A DNA stretch of 64,000 nt from Inquilinus limosus. GTDB lineage: Bacteria; Pseudomonadota; Alphaproteobacteria; DSM-16000; Inquilinaceae. The notes beneath the pieces were generated by a model. That model made no database searches. It was not told the DNA's origin and was given only the letters and a program-made list of their open reading frames with translations. The position numbers were made by a program, and so were the translations under genes. Location of the stretch: NCBI RefSeq assembly GCF_002195995.1, contig NZ_NHON01000030.1:1-64000 (forward strand). The letters are read 5' to 3'. Numbering within the stretch: position 1 is the stretch's first letter; the number at the start of each line of letters is the position of its first letter. Of the stretch, positions 15,929 to 25,193 are shown piece after piece.

Positions 15929-16792
15929 CTACTTCACCGCCCCCATCGTCAGCCCGCGCACCAGCTGGCGCGACACGATCAGGGCGAAGACGATCACCGG
16001 CAGCACGATCAGCGTGCCGGTGGCCATGATCTGGCCCCAGGGCAGGTCGTAGCCGCTCATGAAGCTGGTCGCCGCCACCGGCGCGGTGCGGCTGGCGCTG
16101 CGCGTCAGCACCAGCGCGTAGAGCAGCTCGTTCCAGGAGAAGATGAAGGAGAAGATCGCCGAGACGGCGACGCCCGGCGCCGCCAGCGGCAGGGCGATGC
16201 GCAGGAACACGGTGAAGCGCGAGGCACCGTCGATCCGCGCTGCGTCGTCCAGGTCGCGCGGGATGCCGCGGAACTGGTCGGCGCAGATCCAGACCACGAT
16301 CGGCAGGTTGAAGGTCAGGTACAAGAGGATCAGCACCAGATGGGTGTCGATCAGGTTCAGGTTGCGAGCCAGGAGGAAGATCGGCAGCGCCAGCACGATC
16401 GGGCTGACCATGCGGTTGGTGATGAACCAGAACCACAGGTCGGACTTGCCGCGGAACTCGAACCGCGCCAGGGCGTAGGCCGCCGGAGTGCCCAGCAGGA
16501 TCGCCAGCGCCGTGGTCGACACCGCGACGATGATCGAGTTCAAGAGGCTGGGGCCGACATCCTTCGGGCCCAGCACCATTCGGTAGTGGTCCAGCGTCGG
16601 CTCGAACAGCCAGGCGGGCGGCGAGGCCAGTGCCACCGCCTGGTCCTTCAGGCTGGTCGTCACCATCCAGTAGAACGGGAAGACGCAGATCAGCGCGATC
16701 GCGATCAGGGCGACCGCATGCCAGGGCGAGACCCGGATGCGGGCCTTGGCCGGCCGAGACTCCGCCCGCGCCGCTGCCGTCGACGCGACCAT
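15929..16792 (-). CDS. Carbohydrate ABC transporter permease (MalG-type)
   Basis: A 287-residue inner-membrane permease with six predicted helices, beginning after a charged cytoplasmic N-terminus (WHAVALIAIALICVFPFYWM). The ATPase-docking EAA loop is visible as DLDDAARIDGASRFTVFLRI, and it ends GLTMGAVK as MalG-type proteins do. Its ATG overlaps the stop of the MalF-type gene by one base (TGATG). Last gene of a four-gene sugar-import operon that contains no ATPase. Substrate unknown. Confidence 0.92.
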   Translation of the reverse strand: MVASTAAARAESRPAKARIRVSPWHAVALIAIALICVFPFYWMVTTSLKDQAVALASPPAWLFEPTLDHYRMVLGPKDVGPSLLNSIIVAVSTTALAILLGTPAAYALARFEFRGKSDLWFWFITNRMVSPIVLALPIFLLARNLNLIDTHLVLILLYLTFNLPIVVWICADQFRGIPRDLDDAARIDGASRFTVFLRIALPLAAPGVAVSAIFSFIFSWNELLYALVLTRSASRTAPVAATSFMSGYDLPWGQIMATGTLIVLPVIVFALIVSRQLVRGLTMGAVK

Positions 16793-17679
16793 CACTCGAC
16801 CTCCTGGTAGACGAGGCGGATATACATCCGCGACAGCACGATGGTGAGGACCAGGAGCAGGATCGCCTGGGCCGAGGCGACGCCCTGGTCGAACACCCGG
16901 AAGCCGACGCGCTGGATGGTGATCGAGATCAGCTCGGTCGCCGCGCCGGGGCCGCCACGGGTCATGGTGAAGATCATGTCGAACAGCTTCAGCGTGTCGG
17001 CGGTGCGCAGGATCAGCACGGCGGTGATGCCCGGCAGCAGGAAGGGCAGCTGGACATGGCGCAGGATGTGCCGGAAACGCCTGGTCTCCAGCCGCGCCGC
17101 CTCCTCGATCTCCGGCGGCACCATGGTCAGCCCGGCCAGCAGCACCAGGGCGCAGAACGGCGTCCACTGCCAGATGTCCATCAGCGCGATCGAGACGAAG
17201 GCCCAGCCCGGGTCGCCCAGCCACTCGATCGGACCGATCCCGACCAGGCCGAGGAACCAGTTCACCACGCCGAAATCGCGGTTGAAGATCAGCCGGCCGA
17301 TCAACCCGACCACGGCATAGGTGGTGGCCATCGGGATGACGAGGCTGAGCCGGGCCAGCGTCTTCAGCAGGGACAGGCCCGGCTTGTGCAGCAAGAGGGC
17401 GACGCCGAGGCCGAGCAGCAGTTCCGCCGGCAGCACGATGACCAGGAACAGCAGCGTCCGCCCCAGCGCGTCCCAGAAGGTCGGGTCGGTCAGCACCGAC
17501 AGGTAGTTGCCGAGGCCGACGAAGGGCGTCCCCTCGCGCGGGATCTTCGGCAGGATCACCTGGTGCAGCGAGTTCCACAGCGCATAGAGCGTCGGGAAGA
17601 TGCCGATCGCGAACAGCGCGATCACGGCCGGGGCGAGGAACCAGACCGGGGTCCAGCGGCTGTCGAAACGGTGCGCCAT
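16792..17679 (-). CDS. Carbohydrate ABC transporter permease (MalF-type)
   Basis: A 295-residue inner-membrane permease, six predicted helices, first one FLAPAVIALFAIGIFPTLYA. The docking loop is EIEEAARLETRRFRHILRHV, with an Arg where Gly is usual in EAAxxxG, and the MTRGGPGAATELISI motif is typical of MalF-type proteins. It starts five bases after the SIS-domain gene and is fused by overlap to the MalG-type gene, so the pair will be made in equal amounts. Confidence 0.9.
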   Translation of the reverse strand: MAHRFDSRWTPVWFLAPAVIALFAIGIFPTLYALWNSLHQVILPKIPREGTPFVGLGNYLSVLTDPTFWDALGRTLLFLVIVLPAELLLGLGVALLLHKPGLSLLKTLARLSLVIPMATTYAVVGLIGRLIFNRDFGVVNWFLGLVGIGPIEWLGDPGWAFVSIALMDIWQWTPFCALVLLAGLTMVPPEIEEAARLETRRFRHILRHVQLPFLLPGITAVLILRTADTLKLFDMIFTMTRGGPGAATELISITIQRVGFRVFDQGVASAQAILLLVLTIVLSRMYIRLVYQEVE

Positions 17680-17683
17680 GGGT

Positions 17684-18250
17684 CTACTCGAGATTGGTGT
17701 GCCGCGCCCGCATCGCCTCGGGCGCGACGCCGAGGCGGTCGCGCAGCCGGAGCACGACCAGCTCGAACAGCAGGAACTGTGCGCCCTCGTACAGGCTGCC
17801 CATCGGCAGCACCGAGGCGACTGTGGGGCCGGTGTCATTGGCCATGGTCTGGGCCGGCAGCACGAAGACGGTGTCGGCCAGGGCCGCGGCGCTGCCCTGG
17901 GGCTGGGCGGTGAACAGGAGGGTCCGCGCCCCGGCATCGCGGGCGACGCGCATCAGCCCGTCGATGGTGGCGAAGCCGCCCGGCCCGGCGCTGACCACCA
18001 GCAGGTCGCCCGGCCCGACCGGCGGCGCCGACATGTCGCCGACGACATGGACGTCGAGGCCGAGATGGTACAGGCGCATGGCCAGCGCCCGCATCATCAG
18101 CCCCTCGCGCCCGACGCCGTGGCAGACGATCCGGCGGGCGCCGGCCAGGGCGTCCAGCACCGGGTCGATCGCGCCGGATGGAAGCCGGCGGAAGACGCCG
18201 CGGATCTCGTCCAGCGCCCCTTCCGCCAGGGCGCCCAGGCTGTCGGGCAT
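17684..18250 (-). CDS. SIS-domain protein, 6-phospho-3-hexuloisomerase-like
   Basis: A 188-residue SIS-domain protein. [24 protein letters not shown] and the [24 protein letters not shown] segment match the hexuloisomerase (HxlB/PHI) group in sequence and length, where the Ser/Gly loop binds a phosphosugar. GTGREG is normally seen; here it is GVGREG. The usual partner, hexulose-6-phosphate synthase, is not present, so formaldehyde fixation is unlikely and isomerisation of the imported sugar's phosphate is more plausible. I chose ATG 18250 (GGAGA upstream) over one eight codons earlier. It sits between the binding-protein gene and the permease genes. Confidence 0.8.
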   Translation of the reverse strand: MPDSLGALAEGALDEIRGVFRRLPSGAIDPVLDALAGARRIVCHGVGREGLMMRALAMRLYHLGLDVHVVGDMSAPPVGPGDLLVVSAGPGGFATIDGLMRVARDAGARTLLFTAQPQGSAAALADTVFVLPAQTMANDTGPTVASVLPMGSLYEGAQFLLFELVVLRLRDRLGVAPEAMRARHTNLE

Positions 18251-18286
18251 GGGGTGGTCTCCGGTCACGATCATCGGTCCGTTATT

Positions 18287-18420
18287 TTGCCTCTCCCGCG
18301 TGGCGGAAGAGGTCGGGCGTCCGCAGGACGACCGGGTGAGGGCCGGCACAGGCGGAGGGAAAGGGCCCTCACCCGGAGCCGCTTCGCGTCTCCGACCTCT
18401 CCCGCAAGCGGGAGAGGCAA
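18287..18420. repeat. Intergenic inverted repeat (TTGCCTCTCCCGC type)
   Basis: TTGCCTCTCCCGC at 18287-18299 is matched by GCGGGAGAGGCAA at 18408-18420, with further pairing between ACCGGGTGAGGGCC and GGCCCTCACCCGG inside. It interrupts the operon between the binding-protein gene and the SIS gene, where a hairpin could lower downstream expression relative to the binding protein. Confidence 0.7.
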
Positions 18421-18462
18421 CGCGAAAGGACCATCGGGAGAAGGCCCGACCCTCAGGCCAGC

Positions 18463-19791
18463 TTACTGCAGCTTGTCCTTCTTGCCGTCGTAGTAGCCGG
18501 CCTTCTGCAGCACCGCCTCCATGCGCTCGCCGATCTTCTGGGCGCCGGACTCGGTCGTCTCCTCGCCCAGCATGATCTTGGTGCCGAACTCGGCGACGAT
18601 CTCGGAGATCGCCGGCCATTCCGGGAAGCGCGGGCGGAAGGACGGCACGCCGCCCTGCCAGGACGCCACCGTCGGCTCGACGAAGGCGTATTTCGCCTTG
18701 ATCGCCGGGTCGTCATAGACCGCGGTGCGGCCGGAGACGCCGCCGGCCTCGACATAGGGCTTGGCCATCGCCTCGGAGGTGATCCACTGGATGAACAGCC
18801 AGGAGGCCTTCTGCTCCGCCTCGCTGGCCTGCGACGCGACGCCGAGCGAGAAGCCGCCCAGCGCCGGCTTCAGCCCGGCCTCGCCTTTCGGCTCGGTGGC
18901 GACGCCCAGGCAGTCGCCCAGCTTCGAGGTCGCCGGGTCGACCAGCGTCGAATAGAAGGATGACCATTCGGTGATCATCGCCACCTGGCCCTGGGCCAGC
19001 GCGTTGACCGATTCCGCATGGTCGTAGTCGACGATGCCCGGCGGCATGAACTTCATCAGATCCTGCCGGAACTTCAGCCCCTTCTGCGATTCCACTGAGG
19101 TCAGATTGGACTTGAAGTCGGCGTTCAGCAGCGACCCGCCGAAGGGCCACAGCACGCGCATGAAGCTGTCGGCCGACTGGGTCTCGCCGCGGCGCGACTG
19201 CAGGGCGTAGGCATACTTCCCGTCATGGGTCAGCTTCGGCCCGTAAGTGGTCATCAGCTCGTCCCATGTGGCCGGCGGCTTGTCGAAGCCGGCATCCTTG
19301 AGCATGCACTTGTTGTAGAACAGCAGGCCGGAATAGTTGTCGAAGGGCAGGCCGTACAGCTCCTTGTTCCAGGTGCCGAAGCTCTCCAGCAGGATCGGGA
19401 AGAAGCCCTTCAGGTTCAGCGCAGGGTCGGCCAGGGCCGGGTCCTCGGTGAACGTCTTCAGCGGCACCAGCCAGCCGCTGTCGGCGTATTCGCCGATCCA
19501 GACGACATCGGTCAGGACCACGTCGATCTCGCCGCCGGCCGTGAAATCAAGGACTTCGCGCTCGCGGCTGTTCTCATAGGGCAGGATCTCATAGTCGACC
19601 TTGATCCCGGTCTCCTGCTCGAACTGCGGCAGCAGCTGGATCGCGGCGCGGTAGCCCGGCCGGTCGAGGAAGATCGCCTTGATGGTGGTGCCCTTATAGG
19701 GCTCCGCCGCCTCCTTCAGGCTCCAGGCCATGGCCTGGCCGGCGGTCAGCAGCGCGGCGATCGCGGCGCCGGAGAACAACAGCTTCTTCAT
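18463..19791 (-). CDS. Carbohydrate ABC transporter substrate-binding protein
   Basis: A 442-residue periplasmic sugar-binding protein (extracellular family 1). Signal peptide [20 protein letters not shown], cleavage near AMAWS. Family-typical segments include [55 protein letters not shown] and [23 protein letters not shown] 19791 is chosen because the signal peptide starts there and GGAGG lies eight bases upstream. First gene of the operon; an inverted repeat at 19864-19883 is a likely control site. Related proteins bind mono- or disaccharides or polyols. Confidence 0.92.
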   Translation of the reverse strand: MKKLLFSGAAIAALLTAGQAMAWSLKEAAEPYKGTTIKAIFLDRPGYRAAIQLLPQFEQETGIKVDYEILPYENSREREVLDFTAGGEIDVVLTDVVWIGEYADSGWLVPLKTFTEDPALADPALNLKGFFPILLESFGTWNKELYGLPFDNYSGLLFYNKCMLKDAGFDKPPATWDELMTTYGPKLTHDGKYAYALQSRRGETQSADSFMRVLWPFGGSLLNADFKSNLTSVESQKGLKFRQDLMKFMPPGIVDYDHAESVNALAQGQVAMITEWSSFYSTLVDPATSKLGDCLGVATEPKGEAGLKPALGGFSLGVASQASEAEQKASWLFIQWITSEAMAKPYVEAGGVSGRTAVYDDPAIKAKYAFVEPTVASWQGGVPSFRPRFPEWPAISEIVAEFGTKIMLGEETTESGAQKIGERMEAVLQKAGYYDGKKDKLQ

Positions 19792-19863
19792 TGGGTTCGC
19801 CTCCCTTTCCGATCTGTCATGCCCATTCGCCGGCGAAGGCTCGTTCGCGCCGACGCAAAACAT

Positions 19864-19883
19864 TTGTATCTTCCCGGATACAA
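19864..19883. promoter_or_regulatory. Palindromic operator before the sugar importer
   Basis: TTGTATC-N6-GATACAA, 7-base perfect arms, 73 bases upstream of the binding-protein start. The half-site is of the kind used by GntR- and RpiR-type regulators. No regulator gene is adjacent, so the protein must be encoded elsewhere. Confidence 0.5.
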
Positions 19884-19918
19884 TCGTCCAGCGGTCGCTC
19901 GGGTGTCAAGCCGGGCCG

Positions 19919-20557
19919 CTAGCGCCGCAGGACCGTGCGGCAGGCGCCGAGGCGGGACTGCCAGCCCTCGCGCTCCAGCTCCGGCACCGATTCCTCCGAT
20001 TCGGGGAAGCCGAGGCAGAGATAGCCGACCAGATGCCAGTCGGGCGGCACGTCGAGCAGCGCCGCCACCGCCTCCGGCTCCAGGATCGAGACCCAGCCGA
20101 GGCCGACGCCCTCGATCCGCGCCGCCAGCCACAGCGTGTGGATGGCGGTCACCGCCGAATGGTCCAGCGTCTCCGGCATGGTCCGGCGGCCCAGCCCGTG
20201 CCCCTGCCCGGTCGACCGGTCGCAGAACACGGCGAGCTGCACCGGCGCCTCCTCCAGCCCCGCCAGCTTCAGCCGTCGGTAATGCGCGGCCCGTTCGCCC
20301 TCGTAGCCGGACGCCGCATCCGTGTTGCAGCGGCTGAAGACGGCCCGCACCGCCGCACGCCGCACCTCGTCCTCCACCAGCACGAAGCGCCAGGGCTGGC
20401 TGTTGCCGACCGAGGGGGCCAGGCAGGCGAGGTCCAGCAGCCGGTCGAGCAGCCCGGGCGGCAGCGGATCGCGGCGGAAGCGGCGGACGTCGCGGCGCCA
20501 GCGCAGCAGCGCGGCAAAGCGGTCGCGGAATTCGGGCGGGAAGTCGGGGGCGGCCAC
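19919..20557 (-). CDS. bluB: 5,6-dimethylbenzimidazole synthase
   Basis: A 212-residue flavin-dependent enzyme that breaks down reduced FMN to make 5,6-dimethylbenzimidazole, the lower ligand of vitamin B12. Characteristic segments are LLRWRRDVRRF (flavin phosphate binding), CLAPSVGNSQPWRFVLV, ARIEGVGLGWVSI and the C-terminal PELEREGWQ. These separate BluB from ordinary nitroreductases. GTG start with GGAGG upstream. It is not next to other cobalamin genes, and I see no B12 riboswitch. It lies 41 bases downstream of the YdcF-type gene on the same strand. Confidence 0.9.
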   Translation of the reverse strand: MAAPDFPPEFRDRFAALLRWRRDVRRFRRDPLPPGLLDRLLDLACLAPSVGNSQPWRFVLVEDEVRRAAVRAVFSRCNTDAASGYEGERAAHYRRLKLAGLEEAPVQLAVFCDRSTGQGHGLGRRTMPETLDHSAVTAIHTLWLAARIEGVGLGWVSILEPEAVAALLDVPPDWHLVGYLCLGFPESEESVPELEREGWQSRLGACRTVLRR

Positions 20558-20598
20558 AGCGATCCTCCGGACGGCGATGTGCCGCTATAGACCCCCAA

Positions 20599-21387
20599 TC
20601 ACGGTCCGGGGAAAGGGGTGTCGATGCGGCCGGTTGTCCAGTAGGCGACCAGGCCGATCCATTCATGCATCGCGATGTTCAGCACGTCGATCTGCTCGAC
20701 CAGATCCACCCGGGGCAGCAGCGTCGGCGGCAGGCCGCGATAGTCGACCGGCCAGGGCACCACCTTCCAGCCGGCCTTGGCGAACAGGCCCATCGACCGC
20801 GGCATGTGAAAGGCGCTGGTGACCACCACCCAGTTCTGCCCGGGCTGGGGCTGCACCATCTGCTTCAGCAGCAGCACGTTCTCATCGGTGTTGCGGGCCT
20901 GGCCCTCGAGCAGCAGCCGCTGCTCGGGCACCCCGGCCATCAGCATGACGTCGCGGAAGATGTCCGATTGCGGCGGGATGCCGTTCCACGGGTCGCCGAG
21001 CCCGCCGGAGAAGACGATCTGCGCCTCCGGGAACCGGCGGGCGAGGTCGAGCGCGGCGAACAGCCGCTCGGCGGCGCCGTTCAGCATCGGCTCGCCCCGG
21101 GCCCCGGACAGGACGTTCTGCTCGGCCCCGCCCAGCACGATGATCCCTTCCACCGTGGCCGGCAGCTCCCGCGGCTTGGCGAAGCGGTTCTCCAGCGGCA
21201 GGATCATCAGGTCGCCGACCGGCAGCACACAGATGGCGGCGAAGGCCAGGGTCAGCGCGATCACCAGCCGCCGGGCCAGGCGCCGGGAGCGATACAGGAA
21301 CCCGGCCGTGGCCAGCAGCAGCCCCAGCAGCAGGAGGCCGAGCGGCTGGACGAAGAACCAGATCAGCTTCGACAGGAAAAAGAACAC
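20599..21387 (-). CDS. YdcF-family membrane protein (DUF218)
   Basis: A 262-residue inner-membrane protein. Two N-terminal transmembrane helices (about 8-30 and 38-58) are followed by the DUF218 domain: GIIVLGGAEQ, an acidic/Asn-rich ARNTDENVLLL and VVVTSAFHMPRSMGLFAKAG. This matches the YdcF/ElyC/SanA group, linked in enterobacteria to envelope integrity and peptidoglycan precursor use; the reaction is unknown. GTG start. The adjacent bluB may be co-transcribed, without evident functional link. Confidence 0.88.
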   Translation of the reverse strand: MFFFLSKLIWFFVQPLGLLLLGLLLATAGFLYRSRRLARRLVIALTLAFAAICVLPVGDLMILPLENRFAKPRELPATVEGIIVLGGAEQNVLSGARGEPMLNGAAERLFAALDLARRFPEAQIVFSGGLGDPWNGIPPQSDIFRDVMLMAGVPEQRLLLEGQARNTDENVLLLKQMVQPQPGQNWVVVTSAFHMPRSMGLFAKAGWKVVPWPVDYRGLPPTLLPRVDLVEQIDVLNIAMHEWIGLVAYWTTGRIDTPFPGP

Positions 21388-21537
21388 CGCTCACCCACCC
21401 GGCGCGACCGCCGAGGAATGGCGGATCGCGGCCGAAGATGCAACCCGCGGGCCATGCGCGCGGGTTGAAGCGGAGACGCGGCAATCGCACATGCGCTAGG
21501 CTGTCCGTCCCAGGCCACCGGAGTCCGCCGCCCGTTC

Positions 21538-22911
21538 ATGGAGCTGTTTCCCACCGACCTTCTCGATCGGGCCGGCGAGCTGTTCGACCGTCGCATCCGC
21601 CTCGGCGTCACCGGGCTGAGCCGCGCCGGCAAATCCGTGTTCATCGCCGCGCTGGTGCACGGGCTGACCGACCCGCGGCGCTTCGGGCTGCTCGACGCCG
21701 TGGCCGAGGACCGGCTGCGCGCCGCGGTGCTGCGGCCGCAGCCGCATCCGGAGCTGCCGCGCTTCCCCTATGAGGAGGCGGTCGCGCGGTTGACCGGATC
21801 CGGCGGGTATCCGGACTGGCCGCCCGGCACCCGCAACATCGCCGAACTGCGCCTGTCGCTGCGCTTCGCGCCGAAGGGCGGCCTGCGCAGCCTGCTGGGC
21901 GACCAGGTGCTGCATCTCGACATCTTCGACTATCCGGGCGAGTGGCTGATCGACCTGCCGCTCTTGGAGCGCGACTATGCCGGCTGGGCCGAGGAGACGC
22001 TGGCCCTGGCCGGCACCGGCGTCCGCGCGCCGCTGTCCCAGCCCTGGCGCGACGCCATCGCGACGCTCGACCCCGCCGGGCCGGCGAAGGAGACCGACGC
22101 GATCGCGGCCGCGCGGCTCTACACCGACTATCTTCGCGGCTGCCGCACCCATGCCATCCCCTTGAGCCGGCTGCAGCCCGGCCGCTTCCTGCTGCCGGGC
22201 GACCTGGAAGGGTCCCCCGCCCTCACCTTCTGCCCGCTGCCGCGGCCGCGCGAGACGCCGCGCGGGTCGCTGTGGCGGCTGATGGAGGAGCGGTTCGAGG
22301 CCTACAAGGCCAAGGTGATCCGCCCCTTCTTCAACGACCATTTCAGCCGGCTGGACCGGCAGATCGTGCTGGTCGACCTGCTGGCCCATCTCGCCGCCGG
22401 GCCGGAGAGCCTGGAGGATCTGGGCCGGGCCATGGACGACATCCTGACCTGCTTCAAGACCGGCGGCATCAACTGGCTGTGGCCGTTCGAGAGCCGGATC
22501 CGCCGCGTGCTGTTCGCCGCCACCAAGGCCGACCACCTGCCGCGCGAGGGACACGAGCCGCTGGTCGGGCTGATGGACGAGCTGCTGCAGCAGAGCGTGC
22601 GCCGCACCGCCTTCCAGGGCGCCACCGCCCGGTCGATGGCGATCGCCTCGCTGCGCGCCACCCGCGAGGTCGACGTCAAGCATGAGGGCGAGACGCTGCG
22701 CTGCGTCGCCGGGGTGATCGAGCCGGGCGGCAAGCCGGTCGCCGCCTATCCCGGCGCCCTGCCGCGCAGCCTGCGCGAGGCGCGCGGCGGCGGCCGTTTC
22801 GGCGCCCAGCGCTTCCTGCCGCCGGCCGATCTGGGCGCCGACGGCCAGCCCTGGCCGCATATCCGCCTGGACGGCGCGCTGCAGTTCCTGATCGGCGAGG
22901 ACTTGGCATGA
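21538..22911 (+). CDS. ycjX: YcjX-family GTP-binding protein
   Basis: A 457-residue P-loop protein of the DUF463/YcjX family. Walker A is VTGLSRAGKSVFI (near residue 25), and long conserved segments include LHLDIFDYPGEWLIDLPLL, RIRRVLFAATKADHLP (NKxD-like TKAD) and GGINWLWPFESRIRRV. YcjX is associated with stress response and often neighbours phage-shock genes in other bacteria. It overlaps the following ycjF-type gene by four bases (ATGA), and the pair is conserved in proteobacteria. Cytosolic GTPase; its target is unknown. Confidence 0.92.
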   Translation: MELFPTDLLDRAGELFDRRIRLGVTGLSRAGKSVFIAALVHGLTDPRRFGLLDAVAEDRLRAAVLRPQPHPELPRFPYEEAVARLTGSGGYPDWPPGTRNIAELRLSLRFAPKGGLRSLLGDQVLHLDIFDYPGEWLIDLPLLERDYAGWAEETLALAGTGVRAPLSQPWRDAIATLDPAGPAKETDAIAAARLYTDYLRGCRTHAIPLSRLQPGRFLLPGDLEGSPALTFCPLPRPRETPRGSLWRLMEERFEAYKAKVIRPFFNDHFSRLDRQIVLVDLLAHLAAGPESLEDLGRAMDDILTCFKTGGINWLWPFESRIRRVLFAATKADHLPREGHEPLVGLMDELLQQSVRRTAFQGATARSMAIASLRATREVDVKHEGETLRCVAGVIEPGGKPVAAYPGALPRSLREARGGGRFGAQRFLPPADLGADGQPWPHIRLDGALQFLIGEDLA

Positions 22912-23933
22912 CCCGCCCGCCGCTGATCCTGGACCAGCCGCCCGAGCCGGAGCGCGAGACCGGCCGTGCGCCGGCCGTGTTCGCGCTGGATCAGGCCGAG
23001 GCCGTGCCGGTGGAGGATGCGCCGGTGCCGGCCGCGCCCGACGCGGTCGATCCGGGGCTGCGCCGCCGCCGCAGCCCCGGCAGCGTCGCCCTGCGCTTCG
23101 CCTTCGGTGCCCTGATTGGCCTTGTCGGCCTCGGCATCGGCCTGTGGGTCGAGCGGCTGGTCACCGATCTGTTGAGCCAGGGCGGGCCGCTGCAGGCGGT
23201 GACCCTGGCGCTGCTGACCGTGGCCGGGGCCGGGATCCTGGTCTGGGCAGGGTGGGAGCTGCTGGCGCTGCGCCGGCTCGGCCGGGTCGAGGAGATCCGC
23301 AGCCTGGGCCGGGCAGCGGCGGGCGGCGACGCCGAAGCGGCCGATGCCGTGATCGCCCGCTTCCGCCGGCTGCACAGCGACGGCCCTGCGGCCGACGGCC
23401 TGGCCCGGCTGGAGCGCGAGCGCGACGAGCTGCGCGACCCGGCGGAGCTGATCGCGCTCCTGGAGCTGCACGCCCAGCGGCCGATCGACGCCGCCTGCCG
23501 CGCCGCCATCGCCGCTACGGCCCGGCGCACGGCGCTGATCACCACGGTGACGCCCTTCGCCATCGTCGACATGGTCGCGTCGGGCGCCCTGAACCTGCGG
23601 ATGATACGGCGCATCGCCGAGATCCAGGGCTTCCGCCCCGGCCTGTTCGCGACGCTGTCCCTGATCCGGCGGGTGGCGACGACGCTGCTGATCGCCGGCG
23701 GCATCGAGGCCGCGAACGACTATCTCGGCGACTTCCTGGGCGCCGGCCTCTTGCGCGCCTTCGGCCGCCGCGCCGGCGAGGGCGCGATCAACGGCATCCT
23801 CAGCGTCCGCATCGGCGTCGCCGCGATGAAGGTGTGCCGCCCCCTGCCCTACCTCCGCGACACCCCGCCCGGCACCATGAGCCTGGCCAAGGCCATCTTC
23901 GGCGCGGAGGCGACGCCGAAGGGGAAGGATTAG
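22908..23933 (+). CDS. ycjF: YcjF-family membrane protein (TIGR01620/DUF697)
   Basis: A 341-residue inner-membrane protein that partners YcjX. An acidic, proline-rich cytoplasmic N-terminus (about 1-60) precedes two transmembrane helices (about 65-83 and 95-115), and the C-terminal DUF697 region includes RTALITTVTPFAIVDMVASGALNLRMIRRIAEIQG-type sequence ending in MKVCRPLPYL. Its start overlaps ycjX by four bases. Function is not established; membrane-stress roles are inferred from the family. Confidence 0.9.
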   Translation: MTRPPLILDQPPEPERETGRAPAVFALDQAEAVPVEDAPVPAAPDAVDPGLRRRRSPGSVALRFAFGALIGLVGLGIGLWVERLVTDLLSQGGPLQAVTLALLTVAGAGILVWAGWELLALRRLGRVEEIRSLGRAAAGGDAEAADAVIARFRRLHSDGPAADGLARLERERDELRDPAELIALLELHAQRPIDAACRAAIAATARRTALITTVTPFAIVDMVASGALNLRMIRRIAEIQGFRPGLFATLSLIRRVATTLLIAGGIEAANDYLGDFLGAGLLRAFGRRAGEGAINGILSVRIGVAAMKVCRPLPYLRDTPPGTMSLAKAIFGAEATPKGKD

Positions 23934-24103
23934 GTTGAAGGACCGCCGGGTGTTGCCGCGATCTCCTGCTGCAGTCGGTCCAGACTCGTCGCGACTTCCC
24001 TGGCGGTGAGCCGCTGTTCGTTCGCCACAGCCGCCGCGAGCTGTTCGCGGATTGCTGCCAGCCGATCGCTTCGGCGTGTTTTAAGGCGGTCCGTCGACTT
24101 CAT
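23930..24103 (-). CDS. Small hypothetical protein, 57 residues
   Basis: A short, charged, helical protein: MKSTDRLKTRRSDRLAAIRE, then QLAAAVANEQRLTAREVATS and LDRLQQEIAATPGG. A GAGGA lies seven bases before the ATG, which supports translation. It converges with and overlaps the ycjF gene by four bases. No family recognised; its length and composition would suit a small adaptor or regulatory protein. It could also be a chance frame. Confidence 0.45.
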   Translation of the reverse strand: MKSTDRLKTRRSDRLAAIREQLAAAVANEQRLTAREVATSLDRLQQEIAATPGGPST

Positions 24104-24163
24104 ACGACCATCCTCGCCCGGATCGCCGCCTGCCTCAAGATCTCCGGCTCTCAGCCCCTCCCA

Positions 24164-24253
24164 CGTCATGGCGAGCCCCGAAGGGGCGTGGCCATCCAGG
24201 GCGGCTCGCACCGGCCCCTGGATGGCCGCGGCGCTGCGCGCCTCGCCATGACG
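24164..24253. repeat. Intergenic palindromic repeat, family A copy 3
   Basis: CGTCATGGCGAG to CTCGCCATGACG, inner GTGGCCATCCAG / CTGGATGGCCGC. It lies in the gap upstream of the small 57-residue gene and beyond the 3' end of the zinc importer operon. Confidence 0.85.
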
Positions 24254-24280
24254 AAGAAGAAGCCAACCTATGCCACTTCC

Positions 24281-25174
24281 TCAGTTCTGCTTCATCCCCG
24301 CGACCAGGTATGAAATGTTATACTGAAACATCTTCGCATACGTCGAAGCCGGTCCGTCCTCGGTCGACAGCGCCTCGGCGTACAGCTCGCCGCCCATCTG
24401 CGCGCCGGCGGCCTTGGCCACCTGCTGCACCAGGCGCGGGTCGGTGGCGTTCTCGATGAACACCGCCTTGATGTGCTCGCGCTTGATCTGGTCGATCAGC
24501 TTGGCGATGTCGCCCGCCGAGGCCTCGCTCTCGGTCGAGAAGCCGACCGGGGCGTGGAACTCGATGCCATAGGCGGCGCCCAGATAACCGAAGGCGTCGT
24601 GGCTGGTGATGACCTTGCGCTTGTTGGCCGGAATGGTCGCCACCTCGCGCCGGGCCCAGGCGTCGAGATCCTTCAGCTGCGCCTCGTACTTCGCGCCGTT
24701 GGCCTGGTAGGAAGCGGCATGGGCCGGGTCGGCGGCCGCCAGCGCCTTGGCGATGTTGGCGGCGTAGATCGCGCCGTTCGCTGCGCTGTTCCAGGCGTGG
24801 GGATCGGTGATCTCCTGCCCGTCCTCGTCCATCTTGCGGGTCGGCACGCCCTCGGTGGCGACGACGATGGTGGCCTTGCTGCCGGAGGCGGCGACCAAGC
24901 GGTCCATCCAGCCTTCCAGTTCCAGCCCGTTGACGACGACGAGGCCGGCCTTGGTCACGGCCTGCGCGTCCTGCGGCGTCGGCTCGTAGACATGGGCGTC
25001 ACCATTGGGGCCGACCAGGCTGCGGACCTCGACATCGTCGCCGCCGACCTGCTTCACGATGTCGGCGAGGACGGTGATGCTGGTGACGACCGACAGCTTG
25101 TCGGCCGCCGCGGCGGGCAGCGACAGGACAACAAGGGACAGGCCGATCAGGCCGGCGCGGAACGGTATCCTCAT
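24281..25174 (-). CDS. znuA: Zinc/manganese ABC transporter substrate-binding protein (ZnuA-like)
   Basis: A 297-residue periplasmic metal-binding protein (cluster A-I). Signal peptide MRIPFRAGLIGLSLVVLSLP, cleavage near AAAADK. Metal ligands are traceable: His in GDAHVYEPTPQD, His in TDPHAWNS, His in ITSHDAFGYL and an acidic residue in IENATDPRLV. There is no long His-rich loop as in enterobacterial ZnuA, so metal preference is not certain from this protein alone. Zinc is inferred from the Zur-type box upstream of the operon and zur nearby. Last gene of a four-gene operon. Confidence 0.85.
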   Translation of the reverse strand: MRIPFRAGLIGLSLVVLSLPAAAADKLSVVTSITVLADIVKQVGGDDVEVRSLVGPNGDAHVYEPTPQDAQAVTKAGLVVVNGLELEGWMDRLVAASGSKATIVVATEGVPTRKMDEDGQEITDPHAWNSAANGAIYAANIAKALAAADPAHAASYQANGAKYEAQLKDLDAWARREVATIPANKRKVITSHDAFGYLGAAYGIEFHAPVGFSTESEASAGDIAKLIDQIKREHIKAVFIENATDPRLVQQVAKAAGAQMGGELYAEALSTEDGPASTYAKMFQYNISYLVAGMKQN

Positions 25175-25193
25175 GCGATGACTCCGTCGGAGT

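Noticed and set aside
20558-20598. Cobalamin riboswitch for bluB
   Set aside because: The leader is only 41 bases, within an apparent operon, and has no B12-box sequence.
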